From positions 372,001 to 436,000 of the forward strand of contig BPKM01000001.1 of the NCBI GenBank assembly GCA_026005135.1: a DNA stretch of 64,000 nucleotides, written 5' to 3'. Every line of letters starts with the position of its first letter. Position 1 is the first letter of the stretch. The notes under the pieces are model-generated. The model did not search any database. It saw nothing but the letters and a program-made list of their open reading frames with translations, and was not told where the DNA came from. Shown here piece after piece: positions 46,635-55,285 of the stretch. The DNA comes from Leptospiraceae bacterium. Lineage in GTDB: Bacteria > Spirochaetota > Leptospiria > Leptospirales > Leptonemataceae. The translations under genes were made by a program, and so were the position numbers.

Positions 46635-47252
46635 ATGGAAAATGTAGAAAGAAAAATAAATTTTAATGATTATTTTACGGGAATACGAAAGTTTTATTCT
46701 AAAAAGAAGTTTTTTAAAATTTTTGGTGGAGAAATTCGTATCTATGATGAAAACAAAGAAAAATTATTATGTTTTGTAAAACAAAAAGCATTTAAATTAA
46801 AAGAAGATATTTTGGTTTATGCAGACGAAACAATGCAACAGGTAATTTTACGTATAAAAGCAGAAAGTATTTTAGATTTAGCAACAACATATAGTATATA
46901 TAAATATAATAATCAAATTGAAATAAAAATTGGTGCATTAAAACGAGAATTCCTAAAATCTTTAATAAGAGATAGCTGGAAAATATTAGATGAATATAAT
47001 AATGAAGTTGGTTATATTCAAGAAGATAGTATGTTTAAAGCAATGTTGCGAAGATATTTAATTAATCTAATTCCTCAAACTTTTGAAATCTATTATAAAG
47101 ATAAACTATCAGGTATTTTAAAACAAACATTCAATCCATTTATTGCCCAATTTAAAGCTGATTTTTCTATAAATCCAGAATTTCCATTAGAATTAGGAAT
47201 TGCTTCTCTTATATTATTACAATTTATTGAAGGAAGACAGAGTGAAAATTAG
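46635..47252 (+). CDS. LURP-one/tubby-like (scramblase-related) protein
   Basis: This 205-residue beta-rich protein has repeated strands (EIRIYDENKEKLLCFVKQKA, SWKILDEYNNEVGYIQED) and a final hydrophobic helix (ELGIASLILLQFI). This is the LURP-one-related/phospholipid-scramblase fold. Bacterial members may be peripheral membrane or lipid-binding proteins. AAGGAGAG lies ahead of the ATG. The nearby genes do not show a shared pathway. Confidence 0.7.
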   Translation: MENVERKINFNDYFTGIRKFYSKKKFFKIFGGEIRIYDENKEKLLCFVKQKAFKLKEDILVYADETMQQVILRIKAESILDLATTYSIYKYNNQIEIKIGALKREFLKSLIRDSWKILDEYNNEVGYIQEDSMFKAMLRRYLINLIPQTFEIYYKDKLSGILKQTFNPFIAQFKADFSINPEFPLELGIASLILLQFIEGRQSEN

Positions 47253-47256
47253 AAAA

Positions 47257-48357
47257 TTAAATTGCTACTATCCATCCCATTGCACCTCTTTCTGCCATGT
47301 GAATTTGATGAGGATGGAACATATATCTTCCTTTTTCTGGTAGGCGAAATTCAATAATACATCGTTCTGTTTGTCCTAAGGTAACAACATCAGTATGTTC
47401 ATCAGGTGTAAGTTTTGTTCCAGTTCTATATACATCAAAGGTCTGGGCATGGAGATGAAAAGAAGCAACAGGTTCATATTCTAACATATTAATAATATAA
47501 ATACGGATTAATTCTCCCACCTTAACGCGAATGGGATAGCGTTCGTAGTATCCAGCAATTCCATTCCAGCAATAAATATCGTTTTTACCTCTATTTTGTA
47601 AATCGTATCCATGCAGGATTAACACAATTTCATGTGCTGGAGGTCTTCCTTCGGGTGGATCAACAATTAGTGCTCCAAATAATCCCTTAGACATATGAAT
47701 AGCAAGAGGAGGAACATGGCAATGATAGGGATGAATACCGATTGGTTTAGCTTCTATAACATATTCTGTTTCTTTTCCAGGTGGAATTGGATCCCAACCA
47801 TCCATATTTACACTATGTGTTCCATGAAAATGAATTGAATGAGGTTCTTTTGATAGATTTTTGAATTTTATTTTGATTTTTTCTCCTAATCTTGTTCTTA
47901 ATATAGGACCTGGAATCATTCCATTAAATGTCCAACCATGGAAAATAATTTTATGAGCAATATTTAATGGTTTATCAATAGAATGAATTTCGTAAGTTTT
48001 TATAGAACGAGAAATTTGAAATGCTGGTAAATATTGCCGAGAAAATGATTTAGATAATGATAAAGGTCTTTCGAAACGAGAAAGAGTATATCGATTTAAA
48101 CCAGCTGGTGGATGAACCATACTTCCATAAGGGGAATGATTAGATAAAATTCCTGGTCCAGCCCCAATTCCATCATTACCAAAAGAAGGGAATAGATATC
48201 CCTGATTGGTTGTATTTGTCGTATTGAAATTTGTATTAGTACCACAAATTAAATTTTTAGAAGAATCATTATTTCGTTTAAAAAACGAGATTAAAGAAGA
48301 AATAGATAAAAAACCTATTCCCCCAGCAATCCATTTAAAAAAATCTTTTCGATTCAT
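47257..48357 (-). CDS. Multicopper oxidase family protein, two-domain type
   Basis: This 366-residue secreted copper protein has copper ligands at HFHGTHS, IHPYHCHVPPLAIHM (Cys-His plus downstream His/Met), FHLHAQTFD and MFHPHQIHM. The set is closest to two-domain multicopper oxidase/nitrite reductase proteins. The N-terminus has RKDFFKW before a hydrophobic stretch, like a Tat signal with only one arginine plus a lysine; cofactor-loaded export is possible. It overlaps the PLDc_N gene by one base and ends a three-gene copper operon. Confidence 0.9.
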   Translation of the reverse strand: MNRKDFFKWIAGGIGFLSISSLISFFKRNNDSSKNLICGTNTNFNTTNTTNQGYLFPSFGNDGIGAGPGILSNHSPYGSMVHPPAGLNRYTLSRFERPLSLSKSFSRQYLPAFQISRSIKTYEIHSIDKPLNIAHKIIFHGWTFNGMIPGPILRTRLGEKIKIKFKNLSKEPHSIHFHGTHSVNMDGWDPIPPGKETEYVIEAKPIGIHPYHCHVPPLAIHMSKGLFGALIVDPPEGRPPAHEIVLILHGYDLQNRGKNDIYCWNGIAGYYERYPIRVKVGELIRIYIINMLEYEPVASFHLHAQTFDVYRTGTKLTPDEHTDVVTLGQTERCIIEFRLPEKGRYMFHPHQIHMAERGAMGWIVAI

Positions 48358-48659
48358 CAGTATTTTAATATAGACGAAATAATCATGATTATTATAATAA
48401 GAGCAATACCACCATAAACGAAGATATTCCTAAACCATGATGGAAGTTCGCTTTTTCCAAAAATATGGTACACTCCAGCGCCAATTAAAGGCAGCCCAAT
48501 AATAATAACACTCCATATTATACCAGATTTAGAATCTATATTTCTTTTTGCTAAATCAAAAATTGCCATTGGTGCCCAAATTGCTAATAATATAAAAGGC
48601 ACATAGTACCCATAAAAATTAATAATTAAATCTAATGAACTTGGTGTTTCTACTGTCAT
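48357..48659 (-). CDS. PLDc_N-type small membrane protein
   Basis: This 100-residue protein has three hydrophobic segments (FILLAIWAPMAIFDLA; IIWSVIIIGLPLIGAGVYHI; ALIIIIMIISSIL). This is the short N-terminal domain of phospholipase D/cardiolipin synthase-like proteins, without the catalytic part. The same domain also ends the neighbouring cupredoxin protein. Position between two copper proteins suggests a role in their assembly or membrane attachment. Confidence 0.75.
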   Translation of the reverse strand: MTVETPSSLDLIINFYGYYVPFILLAIWAPMAIFDLAKRNIDSKSGIIWSVIIIGLPLIGAGVYHIFGKSELPSWFRNIFVYGGIALIIIIMIISSILKY

Positions 48660-48688
48660 ATTTTTTCCTCCTGCATTCTAATTTGAAA

Positions 48689-50626
48689 TTAAAAAATAAT
48701 TATAATTGTGAAAATTAATAATATTAAATATAAGCTTAAGCCAGTTAAAATGGAACTTAATGCGAGCCATTTCGGAAGATGTTTTCTAAAAAACCATAGA
48801 TAAATTAAATTTCCTATAAATGGTAAAAATAAAAATAAAATTCCCCATAAAATTTTATTATTCTCGGATTGATTTAAATCATAAATCGATAAAAACATCC
48901 ATATTGCATATAAAATAAAAGGTAACATAAAACCAAAATATTGGAATAGAAACGTTAAAATAGAGACGGGAATAACAGGTTGAATCGAACCAAGATAATT
49001 AGGATGTAAACGAGATATTTCGCTTATATATTTTTCTGTTTCTGGATGAAATTTTATTTCTTTGATAAGATGTTTATTTTTTTCAAATACATCAATTGCT
49101 GGTTCTACTTTTGCTTTAAGGGATTCTGGCATTTCTGGTTGTGTAGGAGGTTCTGGTTGTTTTTTCCAATCACCTGCCTGAAAAAGATTCAATTTTGCTT
49201 CTATCATCATTGCAATTCCTCCCATCATCATAGATAAATCTCCACCAAGAATATATCTTATGGGGGATTTACAATGATTCCATAATTGCAAACCAAATGG
49301 TAATGATGTTTTAAATGAATTATTCTCAAAACAGTTTCCATAACTTACTGGACCAACAATAGAAAGATCTGCTCTTCCAGAATTTAAAATAATATTATTT
49401 TTTACTGTATTTTTATAAGATAACCAGAAATTTTCCTGAAGATTCGGAATTAATAATATACCATGATTAGGATGGTTTATAATAAGATTTTTCTCTATGT
49501 GATTTTTAATTCCTCCTGCTATGATTATGCCATTACCAAATGAGGGCCAGGTTAAAGGTTTTACTGGTGCATCAAGATTATTATTATTGATTATAATATT
49601 ACCCCATATTGTTGTTTCGCGTTCTGGAGGTAAGAGTTCACTATCTAAGGTATTTGGTAAAATACCAACGAAATTATTCTTAAAGATATTATAAATAATA
49701 TATAAATCACCTCCAGAGTTGGTTCCAGAATAACCAAGAGCACTATTTTCGCCTATATTATGATGTAAGATTGCTTTACAGGGATAGCATTGTCCTACAT
49801 AAAAAGAAGAGTCGGGAGAACCAGAAGCATAAGAATATTCAAAGATACCATCCATAGAATCAAAAGCATAAATTCCATAATCTCCAGTATTATAAGTTGT
49901 TACATAAGAAGCACGATAACCTTTTACTCCAGTCCAGAAAACTCCATTTAAAATTGTATTTCGAACAGTTAAATTTTCTACTGCTACACCATCTGCACCC
50001 ACAATCATAATACCATTACCTCTTACAAATTCTCCATCAATAATTACCTTATTTCGGTTTATTCCACGAATAATAAGAGATGGTGTTGTTACAACAACTT
50101 CTTCTTTATAGATTCCTTCATCTATTAAAATAAGATCTCCTGGATTTGCTGCATCAACAGCTGTCTGGATTGTAGGATAATCCTGAGGAACTTTTAATAT
50201 TTTACCAGACCATTTATCTACTGGTTTTAAGGTTTTTCCCTGTTTTTCTGGAGTATAATCAATATTTCCTACAACAACGGTTCCAACCATTCCTACTTTA
50301 CCATCTGGTGTAGCATGAAAAGAACAATAATAAGGAAATACACCTTCTTCGGGAAAACTTACTCTTGTTTTATCTCCAGAATGCATTTCTAATTTACCGA
50401 ATGTCTTTTCTGTTGACCACGAACCATCTACTGCAATTGCATTATGTGGATTTAATCCCTTATTAACAAATTCTATTTCTCCCCCCTTAGGTATTTTAGA
50501 AAGAGGAGGAGAGAAAAAATTATCCATCATAGAAACATGAACATAACCACCTTCTTCTGGATTTCCACAATAGGATAAATAAAAAATACAAAAAATCAAA
50601 CAGGATATTGTTTTAAAATACTTCAT
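48689..50626 (-). CDS. Lipoprotein: cupredoxin - NosD-like beta-helix - PLDc_N
   Basis: This 645-residue protein has a lipobox-like YLSYC (about 20). A plastocyanin-like domain follows (about 25-115), with type-1 copper ligands in NPHNAIA and YYCSFHATPDGKVGM. Next is a right-handed beta-helix (about 130-465; PTIQTAVDAANPGDLILIDE, repeating N-G/I-I units such as NGIMIVGADGVAVENLTV). Membrane segments of PLDc_N type end it (about 560-645). The order is unusual: an electron-transfer or copper domain tethered to a NosD-type domain. NosD itself helps mature copper centres. It is the first gene of the operon with the PLDc_N and multicopper oxidase genes. Confidence 0.85.
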   Translation of the reverse strand: MKYFKTISCLIFCIFYLSYCGNPEEGGYVHVSMMDNFFSPPLSKIPKGGEIEFVNKGLNPHNAIAVDGSWSTEKTFGKLEMHSGDKTRVSFPEEGVFPYYCSFHATPDGKVGMVGTVVVGNIDYTPEKQGKTLKPVDKWSGKILKVPQDYPTIQTAVDAANPGDLILIDEGIYKEEVVVTTPSLIIRGINRNKVIIDGEFVRGNGIMIVGADGVAVENLTVRNTILNGVFWTGVKGYRASYVTTYNTGDYGIYAFDSMDGIFEYSYASGSPDSSFYVGQCYPCKAILHHNIGENSALGYSGTNSGGDLYIIYNIFKNNFVGILPNTLDSELLPPERETTIWGNIIINNNNLDAPVKPLTWPSFGNGIIIAGGIKNHIEKNLIINHPNHGILLIPNLQENFWLSYKNTVKNNIILNSGRADLSIVGPVSYGNCFENNSFKTSLPFGLQLWNHCKSPIRYILGGDLSMMMGGIAMMIEAKLNLFQAGDWKKQPEPPTQPEMPESLKAKVEPAIDVFEKNKHLIKEIKFHPETEKYISEISRLHPNYLGSIQPVIPVSILTFLFQYFGFMLPFILYAIWMFLSIYDLNQSENNKILWGILFLFLPFIGNLIYLWFFRKHLPKWLALSSILTGLSLYLILLIFTIIIIF

Positions 50627-50836
50627 AACTCCCCCTCAATAATCAGATATTAAAAATATTAGACATATTTGTCAATTCTTTTATCTTATGTTTAATAAAA
50701 ATATTGTATTAAATATTTTATTAATTATTCTATTTGAATTTAATAAAATTTATTTCAGATTTAAAAAAAATTGAAACTATTACAAGAAAAATATACTTTA
50801 TATATTTATAAAAAAATAACAAGGAGGATTTTAATT

Positions 50837-52285
50837 ATGAAGAAAAAAATATTTACAATTATTACTTTAACTTTATTTTTATTCTTAAATTGCTCAAAAG
50901 AAAAAGATAAAAACTTTTTAATACCATTAATTTTATCTTCTGCTAATGGAATTAATGAAAATCAAAATAATGGAAGTATCGCTGGAGAAGGGAATTCTTC
51001 TCAGAATTCAAATAATAATCAAAATAATGAGGTTAATTTGAATGCAGGTATATTGGATGAAAGTTTTGGAAATCAAGGCATTTTTATAAAAGATATATTT
51101 ACTTATGATATGCCTTATAAAATAGCTATTCTTAATAATAAAATTTATCTTGCTGGTATTTGTAATACGGGTTCCTCTCCTAAATTATGTATAATTAAAT
51201 TAAATGGAGATTTATCTTTAGATACGTCATTCAAATACGGCAATTTTGATGGTGTTAGTATGATAGATCTTTACAGTTCTTCTTCTTATGGATATGGAGA
51301 TTTTATAGTATTACCAGATGGGAAATTTTTAATTAATGGTAATGATAACAGAAGTTTTTATACATTTAAAGTTAATACTAATGGTATTGTAGATGGGACA
51401 TTTGGTATATCTGGATTTGGAGGTAAAAGTTTTTATAATAACTCAAATTATGATCTAAAAACTTCTAAAGGAAATGTATTAAAATTACAATCTGATGGAA
51501 AGTTTTATGTAGGAGGTACATGTAGTACCTATCTGAATCCAAATTCTCGTTTCTGTCTTTTTCGTTTTAATAGTAATGGAAAGCCTGATGATGGTTCCAA
51601 TAATGATATAACCCCAAGTGATAAATTTGGTTTTTATGGAGTAAGTTCAGAACTTAGCTTTGGTGAAATTAATGATATTGATTTCCAACAAGATAATAAA
51701 ATCATCGTTGCATTTAAATATAATTATAATTTAACAGTTGCGAGATATAATATAGATGGTTCTAAGGATAATGGGAATTCAAATGAATTGACACCAAACG
51801 ATTCTTTTGGTAGTAATGGTATGAAAAGCTATAATATATCTGGAGATATTGAGACAGCTTATAAAATTAAAATCTTACCAGATGGAAAGATACTAATTGC
51901 TGGAATATGTAGTTTAAAATTTTGTTTGTTAAAATTAAATCCTGATGGTACAAAAGATCCTACATTTGGAAATAATGGGGAAGTTATTACAAATTTTAAT
52001 GGAAACCATTATATAGTCACAGATTTAAAAATTCAAATTGATAATAAAATTATCCTAGCAGGTCATTGTAGAGAAACAAATTATGATTTTTGTCTTGTTC
52101 GTTTTAATTCGAATGGGACAATAGATACTTCTTTTGGAAATCAGGGAATAGTTGTTACTGATATAAGCGGCAATAATGATTATTTATATTCTATAGAAAT
52201 TCAAAATGATCATACCATTATTGCTGCTGGTTATTGTTATAATAATAATAGCAAAACTGATATTTGTTTAGCAAAATACAAATAA
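50837..52285 (+). CDS. Delta-60-repeat lipoprotein
   Basis: From the ATG at 50837 (AAGGAGG site at 50821) it is a 482-residue precursor with lipobox LFLNC. An Asn/Ser-rich low-complexity linker follows (about 35-70). At least six delta-60 repeats of the type DGKxLIAG, LxxLNPDG, DPTFGNNG come next (for example GILDESFGNQGIF, LPDGKILIAGICS, TIDTSFGNQGIV). These repeats form beta-propeller-like surfaces. It is probably exposed on the cell envelope. No enzyme motif is seen. Confidence 0.85.
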   Translation: MKKKIFTIITLTLFLFLNCSKEKDKNFLIPLILSSANGINENQNNGSIAGEGNSSQNSNNNQNNEVNLNAGILDESFGNQGIFIKDIFTYDMPYKIAILNNKIYLAGICNTGSSPKLCIIKLNGDLSLDTSFKYGNFDGVSMIDLYSSSSYGYGDFIVLPDGKFLINGNDNRSFYTFKVNTNGIVDGTFGISGFGGKSFYNNSNYDLKTSKGNVLKLQSDGKFYVGGTCSTYLNPNSRFCLFRFNSNGKPDDGSNNDITPSDKFGFYGVSSELSFGEINDIDFQQDNKIIVAFKYNYNLTVARYNIDGSKDNGNSNELTPNDSFGSNGMKSYNISGDIETAYKIKILPDGKILIAGICSLKFCLLKLNPDGTKDPTFGNNGEVITNFNGNHYIVTDLKIQIDNKIILAGHCRETNYDFCLVRFNSNGTIDTSFGNQGIVVTDISGNNDYLYSIEIQNDHTIIAAGYCYNNNSKTDICLAKYK

Positions 52286-53230
52286 TCATTTATACAAATA
52301 CAAATACTTCTGGATTGCTGTAAAAAAGGCTTCGGGGCGTTCAGAATGGGGCGTATGCCCTGTATTTTCAATTGTTATAAGTTTAGAATTTTTTACAAGT
52401 TTTAATAGCTTTTTAGCATATTTTAAAGGAACAATTTTATCTTCCGTTCCCCATATAAAATAGGTTTTATGGGGTTGAGGATTTTTTTTAAGAAGTGTTT
52501 CTGTATAGAATATTTCGTCTTCGTTTTCTAAGGTATTTTGTGTTAAATATTTCATTCCGGGATGGTTCCATTCTCTTAAAAGATAATATTTTATAAAAAT
52601 GGGAATTTCTGGCATCTGGACTGGAAAGATATGTTGTAATAAATTATCAATATCTTCTATGGTAGAAGGAAAAAATAATCGCATATTTTTTTCTCGTAAG
52701 GATTCTTCGAATCGCAACATTCCAGGAGCAATAGCAAATAAAATACAATTGAATTTTTCTGGAAACTCTTTTCTTTTTTGGGCATATTTTAACATATGAA
52801 ATACTAAAAAACCTCCCATACTATGGGTTAAAAGAATGGGAAATTGTAAATTTAAATACTCATAAATAAAGCGATATAAACCTCTTGTTAAAGTAGAGAT
52901 TTGCCATAATTCTCTTATATAGGGAACTTTTGTTTTACCATGCCCCGGAATATCAATTATATAAACATTGAAGTCATTTTTTATATATGATAATATTTTT
53001 CTAAAAGTATGGGAGCTATCTAAAAAACCATGTAATAATACAAGATGTTTTTTTTCTGGATCTGGTTTATTTTTAAAATTTGTATAATAATAAACTTTTA
53101 TCCCTTCGAAGATAGGAGCATTTAAATAAAAACCCTGTTTTAAAATTCTTTTATCCAATTTATATTTTCGATAGCTAAATAAAATTTTTCCGATTATATA
53201 ATAAAAATTTTCTTTAGTTATATACTTCAT
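52286..53230 (-). CDS. Alpha/beta hydrolase
   Basis: This 314-residue hydrolase has the HGFLDSSHTF oxyanion region, DIPGHGKT, the nucleophile LTHSMGGF, the acid WGTEDKIVPL and the final histidine NTGHTPHSERPEAF. It is a typical abhydrolase-1 family protein of unknown substrate. ATG at 53230 is chosen over the TTG four codons upstream. It converges on the delta-60 lipoprotein gene with no gap. Confidence 0.87.
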   Translation of the reverse strand: MKYITKENFYYIIGKILFSYRKYKLDKRILKQGFYLNAPIFEGIKVYYYTNFKNKPDPEKKHLVLLHGFLDSSHTFRKILSYIKNDFNVYIIDIPGHGKTKVPYIRELWQISTLTRGLYRFIYEYLNLQFPILLTHSMGGFLVFHMLKYAQKRKEFPEKFNCILFAIAPGMLRFEESLREKNMRLFFPSTIEDIDNLLQHIFPVQMPEIPIFIKYYLLREWNHPGMKYLTQNTLENEDEIFYTETLLKKNPQPHKTYFIWGTEDKIVPLKYAKKLLKLVKNSKLITIENTGHTPHSERPEAFFTAIQKYLYLYK

Positions 53231-53242
53231 ATCTAATTCCAA

Positions 53243-53536
53243 AATCTAATAGGACTGGTATTTTGCAACTTAAAGTTTTTAGTAAAATTATCTTATTACA
53301 AATTCAATTTTATGGCCAAAAATTTTAAAATATATAGATTGATTTGATAAAAATGCGAATATGTTTTATAAATCCATTGTTGATTTTTTATATAAAAAAT
53401 ATAAGAACTTGCAAAGTAAAGACGACATAAAAAAATCATGAAATTTTTATTATAAATTCTTAAACAATTAAAAAATACTTGAAAAAAATAATATTAAAAA
53501 TAGTAAGAAATAAAAATATGTTAAATAATATAAAGG
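53243..53536. other. AT-rich gene-free stretch
   Basis: Between the alpha/beta hydrolase gene and the MITE I see no coding frame, RNA gene or convincing promoter. Only AT-rich sequence with short homopolymers is present. An ATG near 53518 may be the lost start of the WD40 gene beyond the MITE. Confidence 0.5.
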
Positions 53537-53712
53537 GCTTTGTTGCATAACTCCCATTTTAAAGCAAAATTTTTATAAAAGCGAAATTTTTTTCAAATAA
53601 TACTAACATATGTTTAAAAATTTAATACTTTTTTCAAATCATGAAAAATTGTCTAAGAATGTTGATAAATATTTTTATAAATAGCAAATCATTAACTTTT
53701 ATGCAACAAAGC
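53537..53712. mobile_element. MITE copy B (176 bp, compact)
   Basis: GCTTTGTTGCATAA (53537-53550) and TTATGCAACAAAGC (53699-53712) form a perfect 14 bp inverted repeat. The interior (AACATATGTTTAAAAATTTA in the left half, AAATATTTTTATAAATAGCA in the right half) matches the outer parts of the element at 20563-21420. No coding content. The ends resemble IS5/IS903-type termini. A target duplication was not clear. Confidence 0.8.
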
Positions 53713-53720
53713 AAAAATAA

Positions 53721-54068
53721 AAAAGAAGAAATTTATTACTTATTAAAGTATTTTATTTTTTTATTACAATTTTATTAAAATCCTCTATTAATGCACAAAC
53801 CAAAATTAATCCAGAGTTATATTTAACTTTAATTTTAAATTTTGGTTCTGTTAATTCTGTATCTTTTTCTCCTGATGGAAGATATTTAGCCTCTGGTAGT
53901 AGGGATAGAACAATAAAGCTATGGGAAGTAGGAACAGGAAAGTTAATAAAAACTTTAGAAGGGCATAAATATTCTATTGAATCTGTATCTTTTTCTCCTG
54001 ATGGAAGGTATTTAGCCTCTGGTAGTTGGGATGAAATAAAAATATGGGATTTAAACCCAAAAAAATAA
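53721..54068 (+). pseudogene. WD40-repeat protein fragment without start codon
   Basis: The frame encodes a signal-peptide-like N-terminus (RRNLLLIKVFYFFITILL, ending NAQ). Then come two WD40 units, each containing SVSFSPDGRYLASGS, with the first ending TIKLWEVGTGKLI and the second IKIWDL. It stops at 54066-54068. A stop codon lies immediately upstream in frame at 53718 and there is no NTG start. The MITE ends eight bases before the frame opens, so its insertion probably cut off the start. A normal WD40 propeller would need about seven units, so the gene is also short. Confidence 0.6.
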
Positions 54069-54134
54069 ACCATAAAAGAGTATAAAATTTATTATAAATT
54101 ATATAATAAAAACTAAAATCTAATTTTTTATTAC

Positions 54135-55070
54135 TCAGGAATCCAGTAATACTGTGGAATGGGCTTCTAAGGATTCTGCTAAGGCTTTTAAGGAATAGCC
54201 GCCTTCTAAAAAAGAAATGATTTTGCCATTACAACATTCTTTTGCTAATTTTGTAATTTTATCTGTCATCCATTCATACATAGAAGTAGAAAGTTCTATG
54301 CCGCCTAAGGGATCGAGTTTATGAGCGTCAAAACCTGCACTGATTAATATGATTTCTGGTTCATATTCAATGATTTTTGGTAATATTTTATTTTCGAAGG
54401 CTTTTTTATAATCGGCATCAGTACTTCCTCTTGGCATTGGTACATTTAAAGTATAACCTTTTCCTTCTCCTTCTCCTATTTCGTCAATAGCACCTGTTCC
54501 GGGATAAAAAGGAAATTGATGAATACTTATAAATAGTACATTTTTATCTTTATAAAATTCATCCTGTGTTCCATTACCATGATGTACGTCCCAGTCTAAA
54601 ATAGCAATTTTTTTAAAACCTTTTTTTAGGGCATATCGTGCTGTAATAGCAATATTATTAAATAAACAAAATCCCATTCCTCGACTTTTAAGGGAATGAT
54701 GTCCTGGTGGTCTAACAAGTAAAATAGCACTTTGTATTGTACCTTTTTGTATTTCGTCTATGGCTTCTAAACCAGAACCAGCTGCCAGTTTAGCTGCTTC
54801 GTAGGAATATTTACTAATGGGGGTATCTCCATCTAAATATCCACCACCTTTTTGTGCTAAATGCTGTACATAATCAATATAAGAGATATGATGTACCAAC
54901 TCTAATTCTTCTTTGGTTGCAAATCGTTTTTTTAATGATATAAATTGATCTAGAAGATTTTTTTCTTCTAAACGTTTTATAATGGCAGTTAAACGTTCTG
55001 GAATTTCTGGATGATAGCTTCCTGTATCGTGTTTTAAAAATAAATCATCATAGAATATTGCAGTCTTCAT
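54135..55070 (-). CDS. Histone-deacetylase-superfamily protein (AcuC/acetylpolyamine amidohydrolase type)
   Basis: This 311-residue zinc deacetylase has SYHPEIPERLTAI near the start and RPPGHHS with the catalytic His-His pair. DWDVHHGNGTQ holds zinc ligands, followed by HQFPFYPGTG, SAGFDAH (zinc Asp) and the EGGYSL loop. Length and motifs fit class II bacterial deacetylases acting on acetylated lysines or polyamines. It overlaps the BFD-like gene by 4 bp, part of a compact three-gene minus-strand operon with biotin carboxylase. Confidence 0.93.
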   Translation of the reverse strand: MKTAIFYDDLFLKHDTGSYHPEIPERLTAIIKRLEEKNLLDQFISLKKRFATKEELELVHHISYIDYVQHLAQKGGGYLDGDTPISKYSYEAAKLAAGSGLEAIDEIQKGTIQSAILLVRPPGHHSLKSRGMGFCLFNNIAITARYALKKGFKKIAILDWDVHHGNGTQDEFYKDKNVLFISIHQFPFYPGTGAIDEIGEGEGKGYTLNVPMPRGSTDADYKKAFENKILPKIIEYEPEIILISAGFDAHKLDPLGGIELSTSMYEWMTDKITKLAKECCNGKIISFLEGGYSLKALAESLEAHSTVLLDS

Positions 55071-55285
55071 ATATTATGAAATAAAAAATAATTTCCATCT
55101 TTGCAAATTTTTTTTTGATATTGAAAATAAAAAAAATAATGTTTTACATCAGAATAGCAGGAACCACAGTATTGAGTGGCTCCTGTTTTTTTTATAAATT
55201 TTTGAAAAGTGATATTAGGATTAGAATAAACTATATCTTTTATTTTTTCTTTTGTTAAATTTGTGCAAAAACAGATTTTATTCAT
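55067..55285 (-). CDS. BFD-like [2Fe-2S] protein
   Basis: A 72-residue protein with cysteines 5, 7, 40 and 43 (CFC ... CGSC) and the TGATQYCGSC segment, the pattern of bacterioferritin-associated ferredoxin and related BFD domains. BFD proteins bind one [2Fe-2S] cluster and may help release iron or relay electrons. No bacterioferritin gene is visible in the window. It overlaps biotin carboxylase by 8 bp and the deacetylase by 4 bp. Confidence 0.8.
   Translation of the reverse strand: MNKICFCTNLTKEKIKDIVYSNPNITFQKFIKKTGATQYCGSCYSDVKHYFFYFQYQKKICKDGNYFLFHNI

Noticed and set aside
53753..54073. Minus-strand reading frame of 106 codons
   Set aside because: The plus strand of the same DNA encodes clear WD40 repeats with a signal peptide, so the minus frame is a shadow of that repeat.
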